Source: Vibrio cortegadensis (GTDB lineage: Bacteria > Pseudomonadota > Gammaproteobacteria > Enterobacterales > Vibrionaceae). Taken from it: a DNA stretch of 64,000 nucleotides. Position 1 is the stretch's first letter, and each line of letters begins with the position of its first letter. Shown here one piece after another: positions 51,023 through 59,805 of this stretch. The DNA lies in the NCBI RefSeq assembly GCF_024347395.1, contig NZ_AP025472.1:2976001-3040000 (forward strand). Direction: 5' to 3'. A model generated the notes under the pieces. It did no database searches and had not been told where the DNA came from. It saw nothing but the letters and a program-made list of their open reading frames with translations. Made by a program: the position numbers and the translations under genes.

Positions 51023-51058
51023 CCTTTTTAGTTTGGTTTGGGGTTGAGGGAACCCAAA
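51023..51058 (-). ncRNA. PreQ1-I riboswitch in the yhhQ leader
   Basis: On the minus strand TTTGGG (51053-51058) pairs with CCCAAA across a 10-base loop (TTCCCTCAAC), followed by an A-rich tail whose end, AAAAAGG, includes the yhhQ ribosome-binding site. The order GGGT-N6-AACCCC and an A-rich tail ending in AAGG matches the small preQ1-I pseudoknot family (the Thermoanaerobacter type has the same spacing). CCT in the loop can pair with AGG in the tail to form the pseudoknot, so preQ1 binding would hide the ribosome-binding site. Ligand binding is inferred. Confidence 0.82.
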
Positions 51059-51205
51059 TTGAAGAACAATTCTTCCAATTATTTAAAGTCGCCAAACTCT
51101 AATGTTCAGCGGCGAGCGATTATACATTAATCAATTAGCACGACAATAGATGATGAAATAGCAAACGTTTAAGCGTGGTATTTCCTTCTCTAACGACCCT
51201 CTAAG

Positions 51206-51508
51206 TTAAAAACCTTGAGCAAATAGTCCCGCTAAATAATCAAGTTCTTCACGACTTTCTAGAACCGATAAGGTTTCAAACCATACAGATTCACTGTAAT
51301 GCTCAGAGCGCAGAAATAACTGACAACCTTCAAAATCGATTAACCATGAATGCATATCGGCATCCCACTGTTTTTCTATCACGGTAGCAGAGAGTAAACC
51401 CACAAGTTTGTCCCCCAGCAGAGGAAAAGTATCGAAGTCGAAACTTGGTGTTGTGATAAGCAGACGCCCATCTTCGGCAAGGTATTCTCGCAGTCCAAAA
51501 TCAGCCAT
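51206..51508 (-). CDS. DUF3630 family protein
   Basis: A 100-residue protein of a family found directly downstream of recQ in vibrios; the function is unknown. It contains an acidic, Trp-containing middle segment and no recognisable catalytic motif. Its ATG overlaps the end of recQ by eight bases, so it is probably translated with recQ. It has no membrane segment or signal peptide. Confidence 0.85.
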   Translation of the reverse strand: MADFGLREYLAEDGRLLITTPSFDFDTFPLLGDKLVGLLSATVIEKQWDADMHSWLIDFEGCQLFLRSEHYSESVWFETLSVLESREELDYLAGLFAQGF

Positions 51509-53339
51509 GAGTGGTAATGTGCTCCTGAATTAAATCTAAGAAAGGATCGGCATATTTTTCCAGTTTACGTTGTCCAACACCATTAACAGCCAGCATTTCA
51601 CCGTAAGAGGTCGGCAGCATTTCGGCCATCTCAATCAATGTTGCATCACTAAAGACCACATATGGAGGAAGACCCACTTTGTCTGCGATGGTTTTACGTA
51701 ACTTACGTAACTTCGCAAACAGTTTTTTATCGTATTGACGATTAGACAGTTTATCGGCTTTGGCAGATCGTACGGCGGTGTCTAGACGAGGAACCGCAAG
51801 TTCTAACGCCATCTCACCACGTAATAGTGGCCTTGCTTCTTCCGTCAGTTGCAGAGTCGAGTTTCGGGTGATGTTTTGAAACAACAGTCCTTTATGGATA
51901 AGTTGACGCACAATACTGATCCAGTAATCATGGCTATGATCACGACCAATGCCATAAGTCGTTAGTTTGTCGTGGCCATTTTCGCGGATACGAATATTCT
52001 GCATCCCACGCATCACTTCCACCACATAACCCATACCAAAACCTTGATTCACTCGGTACACGCAAGAAAGTGCCTTTTGCGCTTCTTCCGTTGCATCAAA
52101 GTGCTTCGGTGGGTCGAGACAAATATCACAGTTACCACACGGCTTATCTCGATATTCACCAAAATAGTTTAACAACACTTGGCGTCGGCACGTTTGCGCT
52201 TCGGCAAATGCACTCATCGCATTAAGCTTATGGCTCTCGACCTGTTTCTGCGGCCCATCGTCTTTTTCATCCAACATCCGACGGAGCCAGTTAATATCAG
52301 CAGGATCGAACAACATCATCGCTTCAGCAGGTAGGCCATCACGCCCTGCTCGACCTGTCTCTTGATAGTAAGATTCAATATTGCGTGGGATATCAAAATG
52401 CACCACAAATCGAACATTGGGTTTATTTATTCCCATGCCAAAAGCAACGGTCGCCACAACAATTTGAATATCATCGCGCTGGAAAGCTTCTTGAACATAC
52501 GCGCGCTCATCCATGTCCATACCAGCGTGATAACCCGCCGCCCGAATATGGTTGTTACATAACTTTTCAGTCAGCATTTCGACTTTTTTACGGCTACCGC
52601 AGTAGATAATGCCGCAGTTGCCTTTCTGAGTATCAAGGTAACGAATCACCTGTGAAACAGGCTTATGTTTTTCGACTAAGTTATAGCGGATATTTGGTCG
52701 GTCAAAGCTGCCAAGATAAGTATGCGGCTCATTAAGTTGTAAACGATGGATAATGTCGACACGTGTTGCATCATCAGCGGTTGCAGTTAACGCCATAAAT
52801 GGGACATGAGAAAATTGCTGTTTCAATTGACCTAGCAGTGCGTACTCAGGTCTGAAATCGTGCCCCCATTGTGAAATACAGTGCGCTTCATCCACTGCAA
52901 TCATCGACAACGGTAAATTATGCAAACGATCAATAAAGTCGTGCATCAAAACTCGCTCAGGCGAAGCATACACTAACTTAATCTGCCCCGAATTCATGCG
53001 GTTGTAAACGCTAATCAGATCGTCGCGCGACATGGTTGAGTTAATACACTCAGCCGCGACACCATCGGCTTTAAGCTGATCCACTTGGTCTTTCATTAAT
53101 GAGATCAAAGGTGAAATCACCAGCGTAATACCTTCTCTCACCAAAGCTGGGATCTGATAACACAGAGATTTACCACCACCTGTCGGCATAATCACTAAGC
53201 TATCTTGACCAGAGATAGCCAAGTCAATCACCTCTTGCTGCCCATCACGAAAGCTCTGGTAACCAAAAACATCTTGTAAGATATCTTTTGCGCTACTTGG
53301 CTGGGGTTGGGTCTGTTCAGCAGTTAAGGTTGCGGTCAT
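51501..53339 (-). CDS. recQ: ATP-dependent DNA helicase RecQ
   Basis: RecQ unwinds DNA at stalled forks and in RecF-pathway recombination. The 612 residues from the ATG at 53339 have Walker A TGGGKS (53-58), DEAH in VDEAHCISQWGHDFRPEY, the helicase motif VI QETGRAGRD, a Cys-rich RQC zinc region (CRRQVLLNYFGEY...CGNCDIC) and a C-terminal HRDC domain. The frame extends to a GTG at 53372, but AGGA lies six to seven bases before 53339. DUF3630 follows with overlap. Confidence 0.96.
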   Translation of the reverse strand: MTATLTAEQTQPQPSSAKDILQDVFGYQSFRDGQQEVIDLAISGQDSLVIMPTGGGKSLCYQIPALVREGITLVISPLISLMKDQVDQLKADGVAAECINSTMSRDDLISVYNRMNSGQIKLVYASPERVLMHDFIDRLHNLPLSMIAVDEAHCISQWGHDFRPEYALLGQLKQQFSHVPFMALTATADDATRVDIIHRLQLNEPHTYLGSFDRPNIRYNLVEKHKPVSQVIRYLDTQKGNCGIIYCGSRKKVEMLTEKLCNNHIRAAGYHAGMDMDERAYVQEAFQRDDIQIVVATVAFGMGINKPNVRFVVHFDIPRNIESYYQETGRAGRDGLPAEAMMLFDPADINWLRRMLDEKDDGPQKQVESHKLNAMSAFAEAQTCRRQVLLNYFGEYRDKPCGNCDICLDPPKHFDATEEAQKALSCVYRVNQGFGMGYVVEVMRGMQNIRIRENGHDKLTTYGIGRDHSHDYWISIVRQLIHKGLLFQNITRNSTLQLTEEARPLLRGEMALELAVPRLDTAVRSAKADKLSNRQYDKKLFAKLRKLRKTIADKVGLPPYVVFSDATLIEMAEMLPTSYGEMLAVNGVGQRKLEKYADPFLDLIQEHITTHG

Positions 53340-53518
53340 CGAAAATCCTATAGGGGTTGAGATTGCATTCACGTCAAATCAGTGAGCGCCACATTGTAGT
53401 GGGGAATGATGGTGAATAAAACCGCAAATTGTTAGGCGTATACGATTATCGCTTCTATACTGACCAACTCCGTTTATAAATCTTATAACTAGGTACATTC
53501 GTACCAGAGAAGCACTCA

Positions 53519-54421
53519 ATGACACAAGAAGAAGACCAAAGAGCTCGCCAAGGCATATTTCTCGCCATCGGCGCTTACACCATCTGGGGTATTGCCCCTA
53601 TCTATTTCAAATCCATTGCGGAAGTCTCCCCTTTAGAGATCCTCAGTCATCGAATTATCTGGTCATTCTTTTTACTTGCCTTTTTGATCCATTTTAATCA
53701 CGGATGGCGAACGGTCCGTGACACATTGCGCTCGAAGCCAAAAATGATGTACCTCGTTTCAACCTCAATATTGGTTGGAGCCAACTGGCTAATTTTTATA
53801 TCGGCAGTCAATGCCAACAAAATGTTAGACGCCAGCCTTGGTTATTACATTAATCCGTTATTTAACGTGATACTAGGAATGGTCTTTCTAGGAGAGCGAT
53901 TAAGAAAACTCCAATGGTTTGCTGTGGCTCTCGCGGCGGTGGGAGTCTTAATTCAGCTCATCGCTTTCGGTTCAGTGCCGATCATCGCCATCTCTCTTGC
54001 AATGAGTTTTGGTTTATATGGATTGTTACGCAAAAAAGTGAGTTTAGATGCTCAAACCGGCTTATTTATTGAGACTCTGGTTTTATTACCTATCGCAGCC
54101 TTCTACTTACTGTTTATTGCAGACACCGCAACATCAGATTTAGCAAGTAACCCGATGACACTAAACCTATTGCTCGTTTCAGCAGGTGCCATCACTACTT
54201 TACCTTTGTTGTGTTTTACTGGGGCCGCGACACGATTGAAACTCTCAACACTCGGTTTTTTCCAATATATTGGACCGAGTTTAATGTTTTTACTCGCGGT
54301 ATTGGTCTACAACGAAGCGTTCAGCAGCGATAAAGCGATCACTTTTGCTTTCATATGGGCAGCATTGTTTGTATTTAGTTTTGATGGCATTAAAAGTAGT
54401 AGAAAAAAGAAAAAATCATAA
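53519..54421 (+). CDS. rarD: EamA-family transporter RarD
   Basis: A 300-residue membrane protein with about ten helices and EamA motifs (AYTIWGIAPIYFKSI near the start and SAVNANKMLDASLGYYINPL). RarD is named for chloramphenicol sensitivity; its physiological substrate is unknown. It is divergent from recQ. A very strong terminator follows 50 bases later and immediately precedes an AraC gene. Confidence 0.9.
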   Translation: MTQEEDQRARQGIFLAIGAYTIWGIAPIYFKSIAEVSPLEILSHRIIWSFFLLAFLIHFNHGWRTVRDTLRSKPKMMYLVSTSILVGANWLIFISAVNANKMLDASLGYYINPLFNVILGMVFLGERLRKLQWFAVALAAVGVLIQLIAFGSVPIIAISLAMSFGLYGLLRKKVSLDAQTGLFIETLVLLPIAAFYLLFIADTATSDLASNPMTLNLLLVSAGAITTLPLLCFTGAATRLKLSTLGFFQYIGPSLMFLLAVLVYNEAFSSDKAITFAFIWAALFVFSFDGIKSSRKKKKS

Positions 54422-54473
54422 TCACATTTGATGAGTGTTCGTTTTTTACAAGACAATCAGCAATGACACCGCT

Positions 54474-54513
54474 AAGCTTGACCAAATATTCATCAATTTG
54501 GTCAAGCTTTTTT
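54474..54513 (+). terminator. Terminator of rarD, abutting the AraC gene
   Basis: AAGCTTGACCAAAT and ATTTGGTCAAGCTT form a 14-bp perfect stem with an 8-base loop, followed by a T run. It ends eight bases before the AraC start codon. Confidence 0.93.
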
Positions 54514-54520
54514 ATTCCCT

Positions 54521-55315
54521 ATGGATAACATTTCTCACTATTCGACAGCCGATCAAGATATTGGACTTATTCAGGCGAATTACCACAAATTTGCTTTCCA
54601 ACGTCACTATCATCTCGATTTCCACATAGGGCTAATCACTCACGGCCAGCAGAAGTTTATCTATAAAGGCAACCACCACAGTGTTGGTCATGGGCAAATG
54701 GTAATCATGCCACCTGATGAATTGCATGACGGTCACTCTTTATTAGATTCAGGCTACCAAGTTCGCGTGTTTTCGATCGCTCCGCACTGGTTTAGCGATC
54801 AACAAGATCTTACCCAAAACGGACAAATAGTAAGCTTTTCTGAGCTGATCATCTCGGATCCTGTGCTTTTTTCACAATTAAGTAACCTTCATGAGTTACT
54901 TATCCAAGACAACCTCAGTCAGCTTGCTAAAGATTGTTTACCATATGACCAATTTTCGATCATGTTAGATCGTTATGCTCAAATAAAACCATCTCCAATC
55001 ATAGGTTTAGGCAACCAAACCCTGTTAACACTGAAAGATTACCTGATGGAAAATCTAGACCAGCCGATTCGGTTAGAGAGCCTATCTCAACTATGCCAAC
55101 TGAGCCCTAGCCAGTTTCAACGCCACTTTAAATGTAAAATGGGTATTGCCCCTTATGCATGGCTAAGTCGATTACGAATGGAACAGTCGATGAAATTGAT
55201 TAAATCTGGGGTATGCGGGACAGATGTCGCTCAGCAAGTCGGATTTTATGACCAAGCTCATTTCACTAAAGCCTTTAAACAGACCTACGGTATACCGCCA
55301 TCGGAAGTGCGTTGA
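54521..55315 (+). CDS. AraC-family transcriptional regulator
   Basis: A 264-residue regulator with an N-terminal cupin-like ligand-binding domain (FQRHYHLDFHIGLI, MVIMPPDELHDGH) and a C-terminal double helix-turn-helix (RLESLSQLCQLSPSQFQRHFK and SGVCGTDVAQQVGFYDQAHFTKAFKQTYGIPPSEV). It is followed by a LysE-family exporter, a common AraC-transporter pair, so it probably controls that gene. No ribosome-binding site or room for a promoter lies between the strong upstream terminator and the ATG, so the real transcription start or start codon is unclear. Confidence 0.85.
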   Translation: MDNISHYSTADQDIGLIQANYHKFAFQRHYHLDFHIGLITHGQQKFIYKGNHHSVGHGQMVIMPPDELHDGHSLLDSGYQVRVFSIAPHWFSDQQDLTQNGQIVSFSELIISDPVLFSQLSNLHELLIQDNLSQLAKDCLPYDQFSIMLDRYAQIKPSPIIGLGNQTLLTLKDYLMENLDQPIRLESLSQLCQLSPSQFQRHFKCKMGIAPYAWLSRLRMEQSMKLIKSGVCGTDVAQQVGFYDQAHFTKAFKQTYGIPPSEVR

Positions 55316-55461
55316 ACTCGTATTAGTAGAAACATGGTTAGGCAATCTAGGGAAATTTCATATGGCGATTTAAGTTACTGTCTAGAATTTACAAGCTCCT
55401 CCTCTATTATTTTGACATGATGCGTGACTTAAAAGCACTCACGACAAGTCTAAATTACGTT

Positions 55462-56139
55462 ATGAACGAACTCTCCATCTTAGCAACACTCGCTACCGTC
55501 CACTTTATCGCCCTTATGTGTCCCGGCCCAGATTTCGCCTTAGTTGTACAAAATGCCAGTCGCCATGGTCGACAAACGGGTCTGTATATTGCGCTTGGCC
55601 TCTCTTGTGGCATTTTACTTCACTCGATTCTCAGCCTCACCGGAGTAAGTTATTTAGTCCACCAGCAGCCCGTTCTCTTTTCTCTATTACAAACGGCGGG
55701 GGGGAGCTACTTGCTTTACCTTGGTGTGAACGCTTTAAAAGGCACCTGGCAGAATCGACACGATCAAGATCCAGGTCAATCGCAACCAGAAACCAAGCCA
55801 AACCTAATATTGAGTAATAAAAGACAAGCTTTCTCGCGTGGGCTGACGACCAATATTTTGAATCCGAAGGCACTGGTGTTTTTTGTTAGTCTCATGTCGA
55901 GCTTAATTCCTGCGGGCATGTCTTTAGCCGGAAAAGGGACCGCTCTAGTGATCTTATGGGGATTATCACTCGCTTGGTTCTCTTTTTTAGCCTGGGTACT
56001 ATCAACCAATAGACTTCAACAGCGCCTAATCAAAGCAACAACCTACATTGATGGGCTATGTGGACTGGTCTTTTCAATCGTTGGTGGCGGAATTCTCTAC
56101 CAAGCTATTTATTCACTCAGCAGCCTTACTCAGTCATAG
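55462..56139 (+). CDS. LysE-family translocator
   Basis: A 225-residue amino-acid exporter with about six membrane segments and the LysE signature PGPDFALVVQNASRHGRQTG near the start, then NILNPKALVFFVS near residue 133. I use the ATG at 55462 (MNELSILA), which begins just before the first helix; an in-frame ATG at 55417 would add 15 residues. Neither has a clear ribosome-binding site. It is the second RhtB/LysE protein in the window; the substrate is not readable. The AraC gene upstream is its likely regulator. Confidence 0.85.
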   Translation: MNELSILATLATVHFIALMCPGPDFALVVQNASRHGRQTGLYIALGLSCGILLHSILSLTGVSYLVHQQPVLFSLLQTAGGSYLLYLGVNALKGTWQNRHDQDPGQSQPETKPNLILSNKRQAFSRGLTTNILNPKALVFFVSLMSSLIPAGMSLAGKGTALVILWGLSLAWFSFLAWVLSTNRLQQRLIKATTYIDGLCGLVFSIVGGGILYQAIYSLSSLTQS

Positions 56140-56150
56140 TGCATCATCTT

Positions 56151-56168
56151 TGTGCGAGATCTCTTACA
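56151..56168. promoter_or_regulatory. Putative VarA/UvrY (GacA) binding palindrome upstream of csrB
   Basis: TGTGCGAGATCTCTTACA matches the GacA/UvrY/VarA box TGTAAGAGATCTCTTACA at 16 of 18 bases. It lies about 170 bases before the csrB start, the position expected for activation of Csr RNAs by this response regulator. Confidence 0.75.
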
Positions 56169-56292
56169 AGAGCGTGAGTGAAACTCGCTTTGTCTCTAAG
56201 AGCTTGTAATCACAATCAATTTAAAGCACTGATAAATAAAGGTATGTCTATTATTTAAACAAGATGTCGATAAAGAAAACGTTTTCGTTATC

Positions 56293-56320
56293 TTGTCTCG
56301 ATTGAGAAAAAACGTAATAT
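56293..56320 (+). promoter_or_regulatory. csrB promoter
   Basis: TTGTCT (56293-56298), a 16-base spacer and TAATAT (56315-56320) lie seven bases before the predicted RNA 5' end at about 56328. Confidence 0.7.
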
Positions 56321-56327
56321 TAACCCT

Positions 56328-56742
56328 GTCGGAAGGAGTCTGACACGGAACAGGAAACAGCCACGGATTAGGTTATCTTCAGGATGAAGATTCGATTATT
56401 CAGGATGAATAGTCGGCATGGAAAGCAAATTGGACATTGAATGGACGCAATAGTAACTAGGATGGTTGCTACTAGGGAAAGACAATGGACACCTCTGGAC
56501 GAGGAAAGGATTGAACATCAGGACGATGTAAAGGACACCGCTCAAGGATCAAGTGAAGCGAGCTAACGAGGATTGTTGGCAGATCAGGATAAGATCATGG
56601 ACACCGCTAGGATGGCGACGAAAGGAATACGCTGACGGATTACAGCACACTATCATGGATTTGATGCATGGAGCACTTTAGTAGCTGGATTGCTGCAAGT
56701 AAGACTACGACCCCGAAGAGCGCAAGCTCTCGGGGTTTTTCT
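56328..56742 (+). ncRNA. csrB: CsrB-family regulatory RNA (CsrA sponge)
   Basis: An approximately 415-base RNA with no coding potential. It contains about 28 GGA motifs, many as AGGA or CAGGATG, the sequence CsrA recognises in hairpin loops. The 5' end forms a GTCGGA/TCTGAC hairpin with AGGA in its loop, as in E. coli CsrB, and the 3' part holds AGTAGCTGGATTGCTGCAAG, close to the E. coli CsrB 3' block. It ends in a GC-rich terminator. By sequestering CsrA it would relieve CsrA effects on carbon storage, motility and quorum-sensing outputs. Vibrios usually carry several copies; this is one. Confidence 0.92.
56711..56742 (+). terminator. Terminator of csrB
   Basis: CCCCG-A-AGAGC pairs with GCTCT-CGGGG around a GCAA loop, with one bulged A, and runs into TTTTT. 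Confidence 0.9.
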
Positions 56743-56915
56743 TTATCTGAACCTAATACCAATCGTAGTAAATAACTGGTCATCCTAGCTTGTTAAAATA
56801 CTCGATAACGGTGTTAGAAATTTTGATTATAGAATAACTACTTATCGAAAATTTCTGCCTTGTTCTCAAGCATTTTTCCTGCGCTTTTTATGACCATCTA
56901 TCAAATCTCAAAAAC

Positions 56916-56945
56916 AAAAAAAGCCACATCAACGTGACTTTTTAG
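56916..56945 (-). terminator. Terminator of uvrD
   Basis: AAAAAGCCAC pairs with GTGACTTTTT with one mismatch; a T run follows on the minus strand. It sits about 60 bases past the uvrD stop. The 170 bases between it and csrB hold nothing else recognisable. Confidence 0.75.
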
Positions 56946-57001
56946 CAATCTAGAATCAAATTACCGCAGCAAGAAAATCAAGCGAACAGTAGTAAGTCTC
57001 G

Positions 57002-59176
57002 CTATAACAGCTCTAAACGAGCATATGCAGTAACTAACCACTTAATACCTTCACCATTGAAAGCAACTTGGACTCGGCTTTGAGGACCGCTTCCTTCAAA
57101 GTTGATAATGGTCCCTTCACCAAATTTAGGGTGCTTCACACGTGAACCCAAGCTAAATCCAGTCTCATTAAAATTCTCTTTCACTGCAGACTGACTGAAT
57201 CGACCCGAACTTGTTGGTCGGCTCACTTGTGCCTTCATGCGCACTTCATCTAAACAGGTTTCAGGTAACTCACGAATGAATCGAGACGGTTTATGGAATT
57301 TGTCTTGCCCGTATAAACGGCGTGTTTCAGCATAAGTAATGTATAACTTCTCCATCGCACGTGTCATACCGACATAGCATAGGCGGCGCTCTTCTTCTAA
57401 ACGCCCCGCTTCTTCTGCCGACATCTGGCTTGGGAACATACCTTCTTCCACCCCAACCATAAATACCATCGGAAACTCTAGTCCCTTAGCACTGTGTAGG
57501 GTCATTAGCTGCACTGCATCATCAAATTCATCTGCCTGCCCTTCGCCTGACTCTAGAGCCGCATGGGTCAAAAATGCCGTAAGCATCGACATCTCATCCG
57601 CCTCTTCTGGCTTTTCGAACTGACGAGTCGCCGTGACTAACTCTTCCAAGTTCTCAATTCGAGCCTTAGACTTCTCTCCCTTCTCTTGCTCATACATTGC
57701 AAATAAACCGGAGTATTTGATTACATGGTCGGTTTGTTCATGTAAAGGCAGTTCTAAGGTGTCGTCTTCCAGTGCCACAATCAGTTCGATAAATCGACTC
57801 AATGCCGTCGCCGCACGTCCTGGTAATACTTTCTCTTCAATTAATGCGGTACTGGCTTCCCACATGGTTGCCCCACGCTCACGAGCAGCAAAACGAATGG
57901 TTTCTAGCGTCTTGTCACCTAATCCACGAGTTGGAGTATTCACCACACGTTCAAACGCGGCATCATCGTTACGGTTACCGATCAAACGTAGATAGCTCAA
58001 GGCATCCTTGATTTCCAATCGTTCGAAGAATCGCATACCCCCATAAATTCGATACGCGAGTCCGCCTTGAATTAAAGCCTCTTCCAATACTCGTGACTGA
58101 GCATTATTTCGGTAGAGCATCGCGCAATCTTCCAGCATCCCGCCTTTATCTTGCCACTCTTTAATTTTACTGACCGTGAAACGCGCTTCATCCAATTCGT
58201 TATAAGCGGAGTAGACAGAAATTGGCTCACCATCATTACCATCCGTCCACAGCTCTTTACCCATTCGCTCGGTATTGTTCGAGATTAACTCATTCGCAGC
58301 TTGAAGAATGGTTTTGGTTGAACGGTAATTTTGCTCCAATCGAATAGTTGATGCCCCTGGAAACTCATCTAAGAACTTCTGAATGTTCTCAATTTTCGCC
58401 CCACGCCAGCCGTAAATGGACTGATCATCATCACCAACAATCATCACGCGACAATCAGGCCCTGCCATCATGCGTAGCCACGCGTACTGAATGTTGTTGG
58501 TATCTTGGAACTCATCCACCAGAATATGTTTGAATCGAGCTTGATAATGCTCGCGGATATGTTGTTTATCGCGCAGCAGTTCATGTGCACGTAATAGAAT
58601 TTCAGCGAAATCAACCAAACCTGCACGATCACAAGCATCTTGATAAGCGGTATAAATTTTTAGCCACGTCTTCGCAACCGGATCACCATAACTATCAATA
58701 TGTTTAGGACGCAGCCCTTCATCTTTTTTACCGTTGATCCACCAGGATGCTTGCTTCGCAGGCCACTGCTTTTCATCCAAGTTTTGCGCTTTAATCAAAC
58801 GCTTTAGTAATCTAACTTGATCTTCAGAATCTAAAATCTGAAAACCTTCAGGCAATCTAGCATCTAAATAGTGTGCTCTTAAAATACGGTGGCAGATCCC
58901 GTGGAACGTACCATTCCACATACCAGAAGCGCTACCCATCATTAACTCTTCAATACGACCCCGCATTTCAGCGGCAGCTTTATTGGTAAAGGTTACCGAC
59001 ATGATAGAGAACGGAGAAGCTTGCTCTATCGACTGTAACCAAGCAATACGATGCACCAACACTCGGGTTTTACCACTGCCCGCACCGGCAAGGATAAGTA
59101 AATTGCTTAGCGGAGCCGCTACGGCTTCTCGCTGTTTGTCATTTAGGCCATCGAGTAATAAAGATGCATCAATCAT
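57002..59176 (-). CDS. uvrD: DNA helicase II UvrD
   Basis: UvrD unwinds DNA in nucleotide excision and mismatch repair. The 724-residue superfamily 1 helicase has Walker A GAGSGKT at 31-37, FTNKAAAEMRGR, VDEFQDTNNIQY, DDDQSIYGWRGA, LEQNYRSTKTI and VMTLHSAKGLEF-type motif V, plus the C-terminal Tudor-like tail (RVKHPKFGEGTIINFEG). The size equals E. coli UvrD. A LexA-like box overlaps the promoter, as in E. coli uvrD. Confidence 0.96.
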   Translation of the reverse strand: MIDASLLLDGLNDKQREAVAAPLSNLLILAGAGSGKTRVLVHRIAWLQSIEQASPFSIMSVTFTNKAAAEMRGRIEELMMGSASGMWNGTFHGICHRILRAHYLDARLPEGFQILDSEDQVRLLKRLIKAQNLDEKQWPAKQASWWINGKKDEGLRPKHIDSYGDPVAKTWLKIYTAYQDACDRAGLVDFAEILLRAHELLRDKQHIREHYQARFKHILVDEFQDTNNIQYAWLRMMAGPDCRVMIVGDDDQSIYGWRGAKIENIQKFLDEFPGASTIRLEQNYRSTKTILQAANELISNNTERMGKELWTDGNDGEPISVYSAYNELDEARFTVSKIKEWQDKGGMLEDCAMLYRNNAQSRVLEEALIQGGLAYRIYGGMRFFERLEIKDALSYLRLIGNRNDDAAFERVVNTPTRGLGDKTLETIRFAARERGATMWEASTALIEEKVLPGRAATALSRFIELIVALEDDTLELPLHEQTDHVIKYSGLFAMYEQEKGEKSKARIENLEELVTATRQFEKPEEADEMSMLTAFLTHAALESGEGQADEFDDAVQLMTLHSAKGLEFPMVFMVGVEEGMFPSQMSAEEAGRLEEERRLCYVGMTRAMEKLYITYAETRRLYGQDKFHKPSRFIRELPETCLDEVRMKAQVSRPTSSGRFSQSAVKENFNETGFSLGSRVKHPKFGEGTIINFEGSGPQSRVQVAFNGEGIKWLVTAYARLELL

Positions 59177-59186
59177 GAGAGTCAGC

Positions 59187-59218
59187 TACTGGTTATTTAT
59201 ACATAAGAGCAGATTATA
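59187..59218 (-). promoter_or_regulatory. uvrD promoter -10 and LexA-like box
   Basis: On the minus strand a consensus TATAAT (59213-59218) is followed by a LexA-like box at 59187-59206 (TACTGGTTATTTATACATAA on the plus strand). The box reads CTG-N10-CAT, one base off the CTG-N10-CAG core, and sits where the transcript would begin. Confidence 0.5.
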
Positions 59219-59444
59219 ACCCGAATTCATTTTAATTTTCAGAAAACATTCACCAAAGCGCATTACACTTTTTGATTAAAAATCAAAGAATTAGATTAAG
59301 ACCTATAAAAATTTGAAATTTTTTCATCCATTTCATGAAAGTTTTCTGCGCTCTTTCCTATCCTATTTGATAAGCAAGTTAAATTATTAACAAACAATTA
59401 ACTTGTCATATTGGAAACTAAAATAAAGTCTTGAGGGAATTACT

Positions 59445-59705
59445 ATGAAAAAATCTAATCTTGCTGTTACTGCTGCTGTTACTGGTTTACTGGCTCTTGG
59501 TGGAACAATGCTTACTGCTACTCACGCTGTCGCGGCAGAAAAAGAGAAGTGCTATGGCGTGACAAAAGCAGGTAAAAATGACTGTGCAACCAAAACGAGC
59601 TCGTGTGCAGGCACAGCGAAAGAAGATCATCAAAAAGATGCATTTGTTGTGGTTCCTAAAGGGCTATGCGGAAAACTTGCTGGCGGAAGCACTCAATCTT
59701 CATAA
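59445..59705 (+). CDS. bufA: BufA1-type bufferin precursor (DUF2282)
   Basis: An 86-residue secreted precursor peptide: a signal peptide (MKKSNLAVTAAVTGLLALGG...AVAA) and a short mature part with four cysteines in the pattern EKCYGVTKAGKNDC...SCAG...GLCGK, the BufA1 hallmark. In the described bufferin family MNIO enzymes convert Cys residues to thiooxazole-type heterocycles and the product binds copper in the periplasm. GAGG lies about eight bases ahead of the ATG. A hairpin follows, then bufB, bufC and doxX. About 270 bases ahead hold no gene and presumably the promoter. Confidence 0.9.
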   Translation: MKKSNLAVTAAVTGLLALGGTMLTATHAVAAEKEKCYGVTKAGKNDCATKTSSCAGTAKEDHQKDAFVVVPKGLCGKLAGGSTQSS

Positions 59706-59724
59706 ACACGCTTTCACTAGCCAT

Positions 59725-59760
59725 TAAAGGAGTATTACCGCTCAACGTAATACTCCTTTA
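59725..59760 (+). terminator. 14-bp intercistronic hairpin between bufA and bufB
   Basis: TAAAGGAGTATTAC and GTAATACTCCTTTA form a perfect 14-bp stem with an 8-base loop 20 bases after the bufA stop. The sequence after it (AATTTAAC) lacks a full T run, so partial termination or 3' protection of the bufA mRNA is more likely than a complete stop. Confidence 0.75.
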
Positions 59761-59805
59761 AATTTAACACGTTAAGTTCACGATAGAATTAGGAGAGCCA
59801 ACACT

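Noticed and set aside
56328..56742. Missing protein gene between the LysE gene and uvrD
   Set aside because: No coding frame with signals; the region has the motifs and ends of a CsrB-type RNA.
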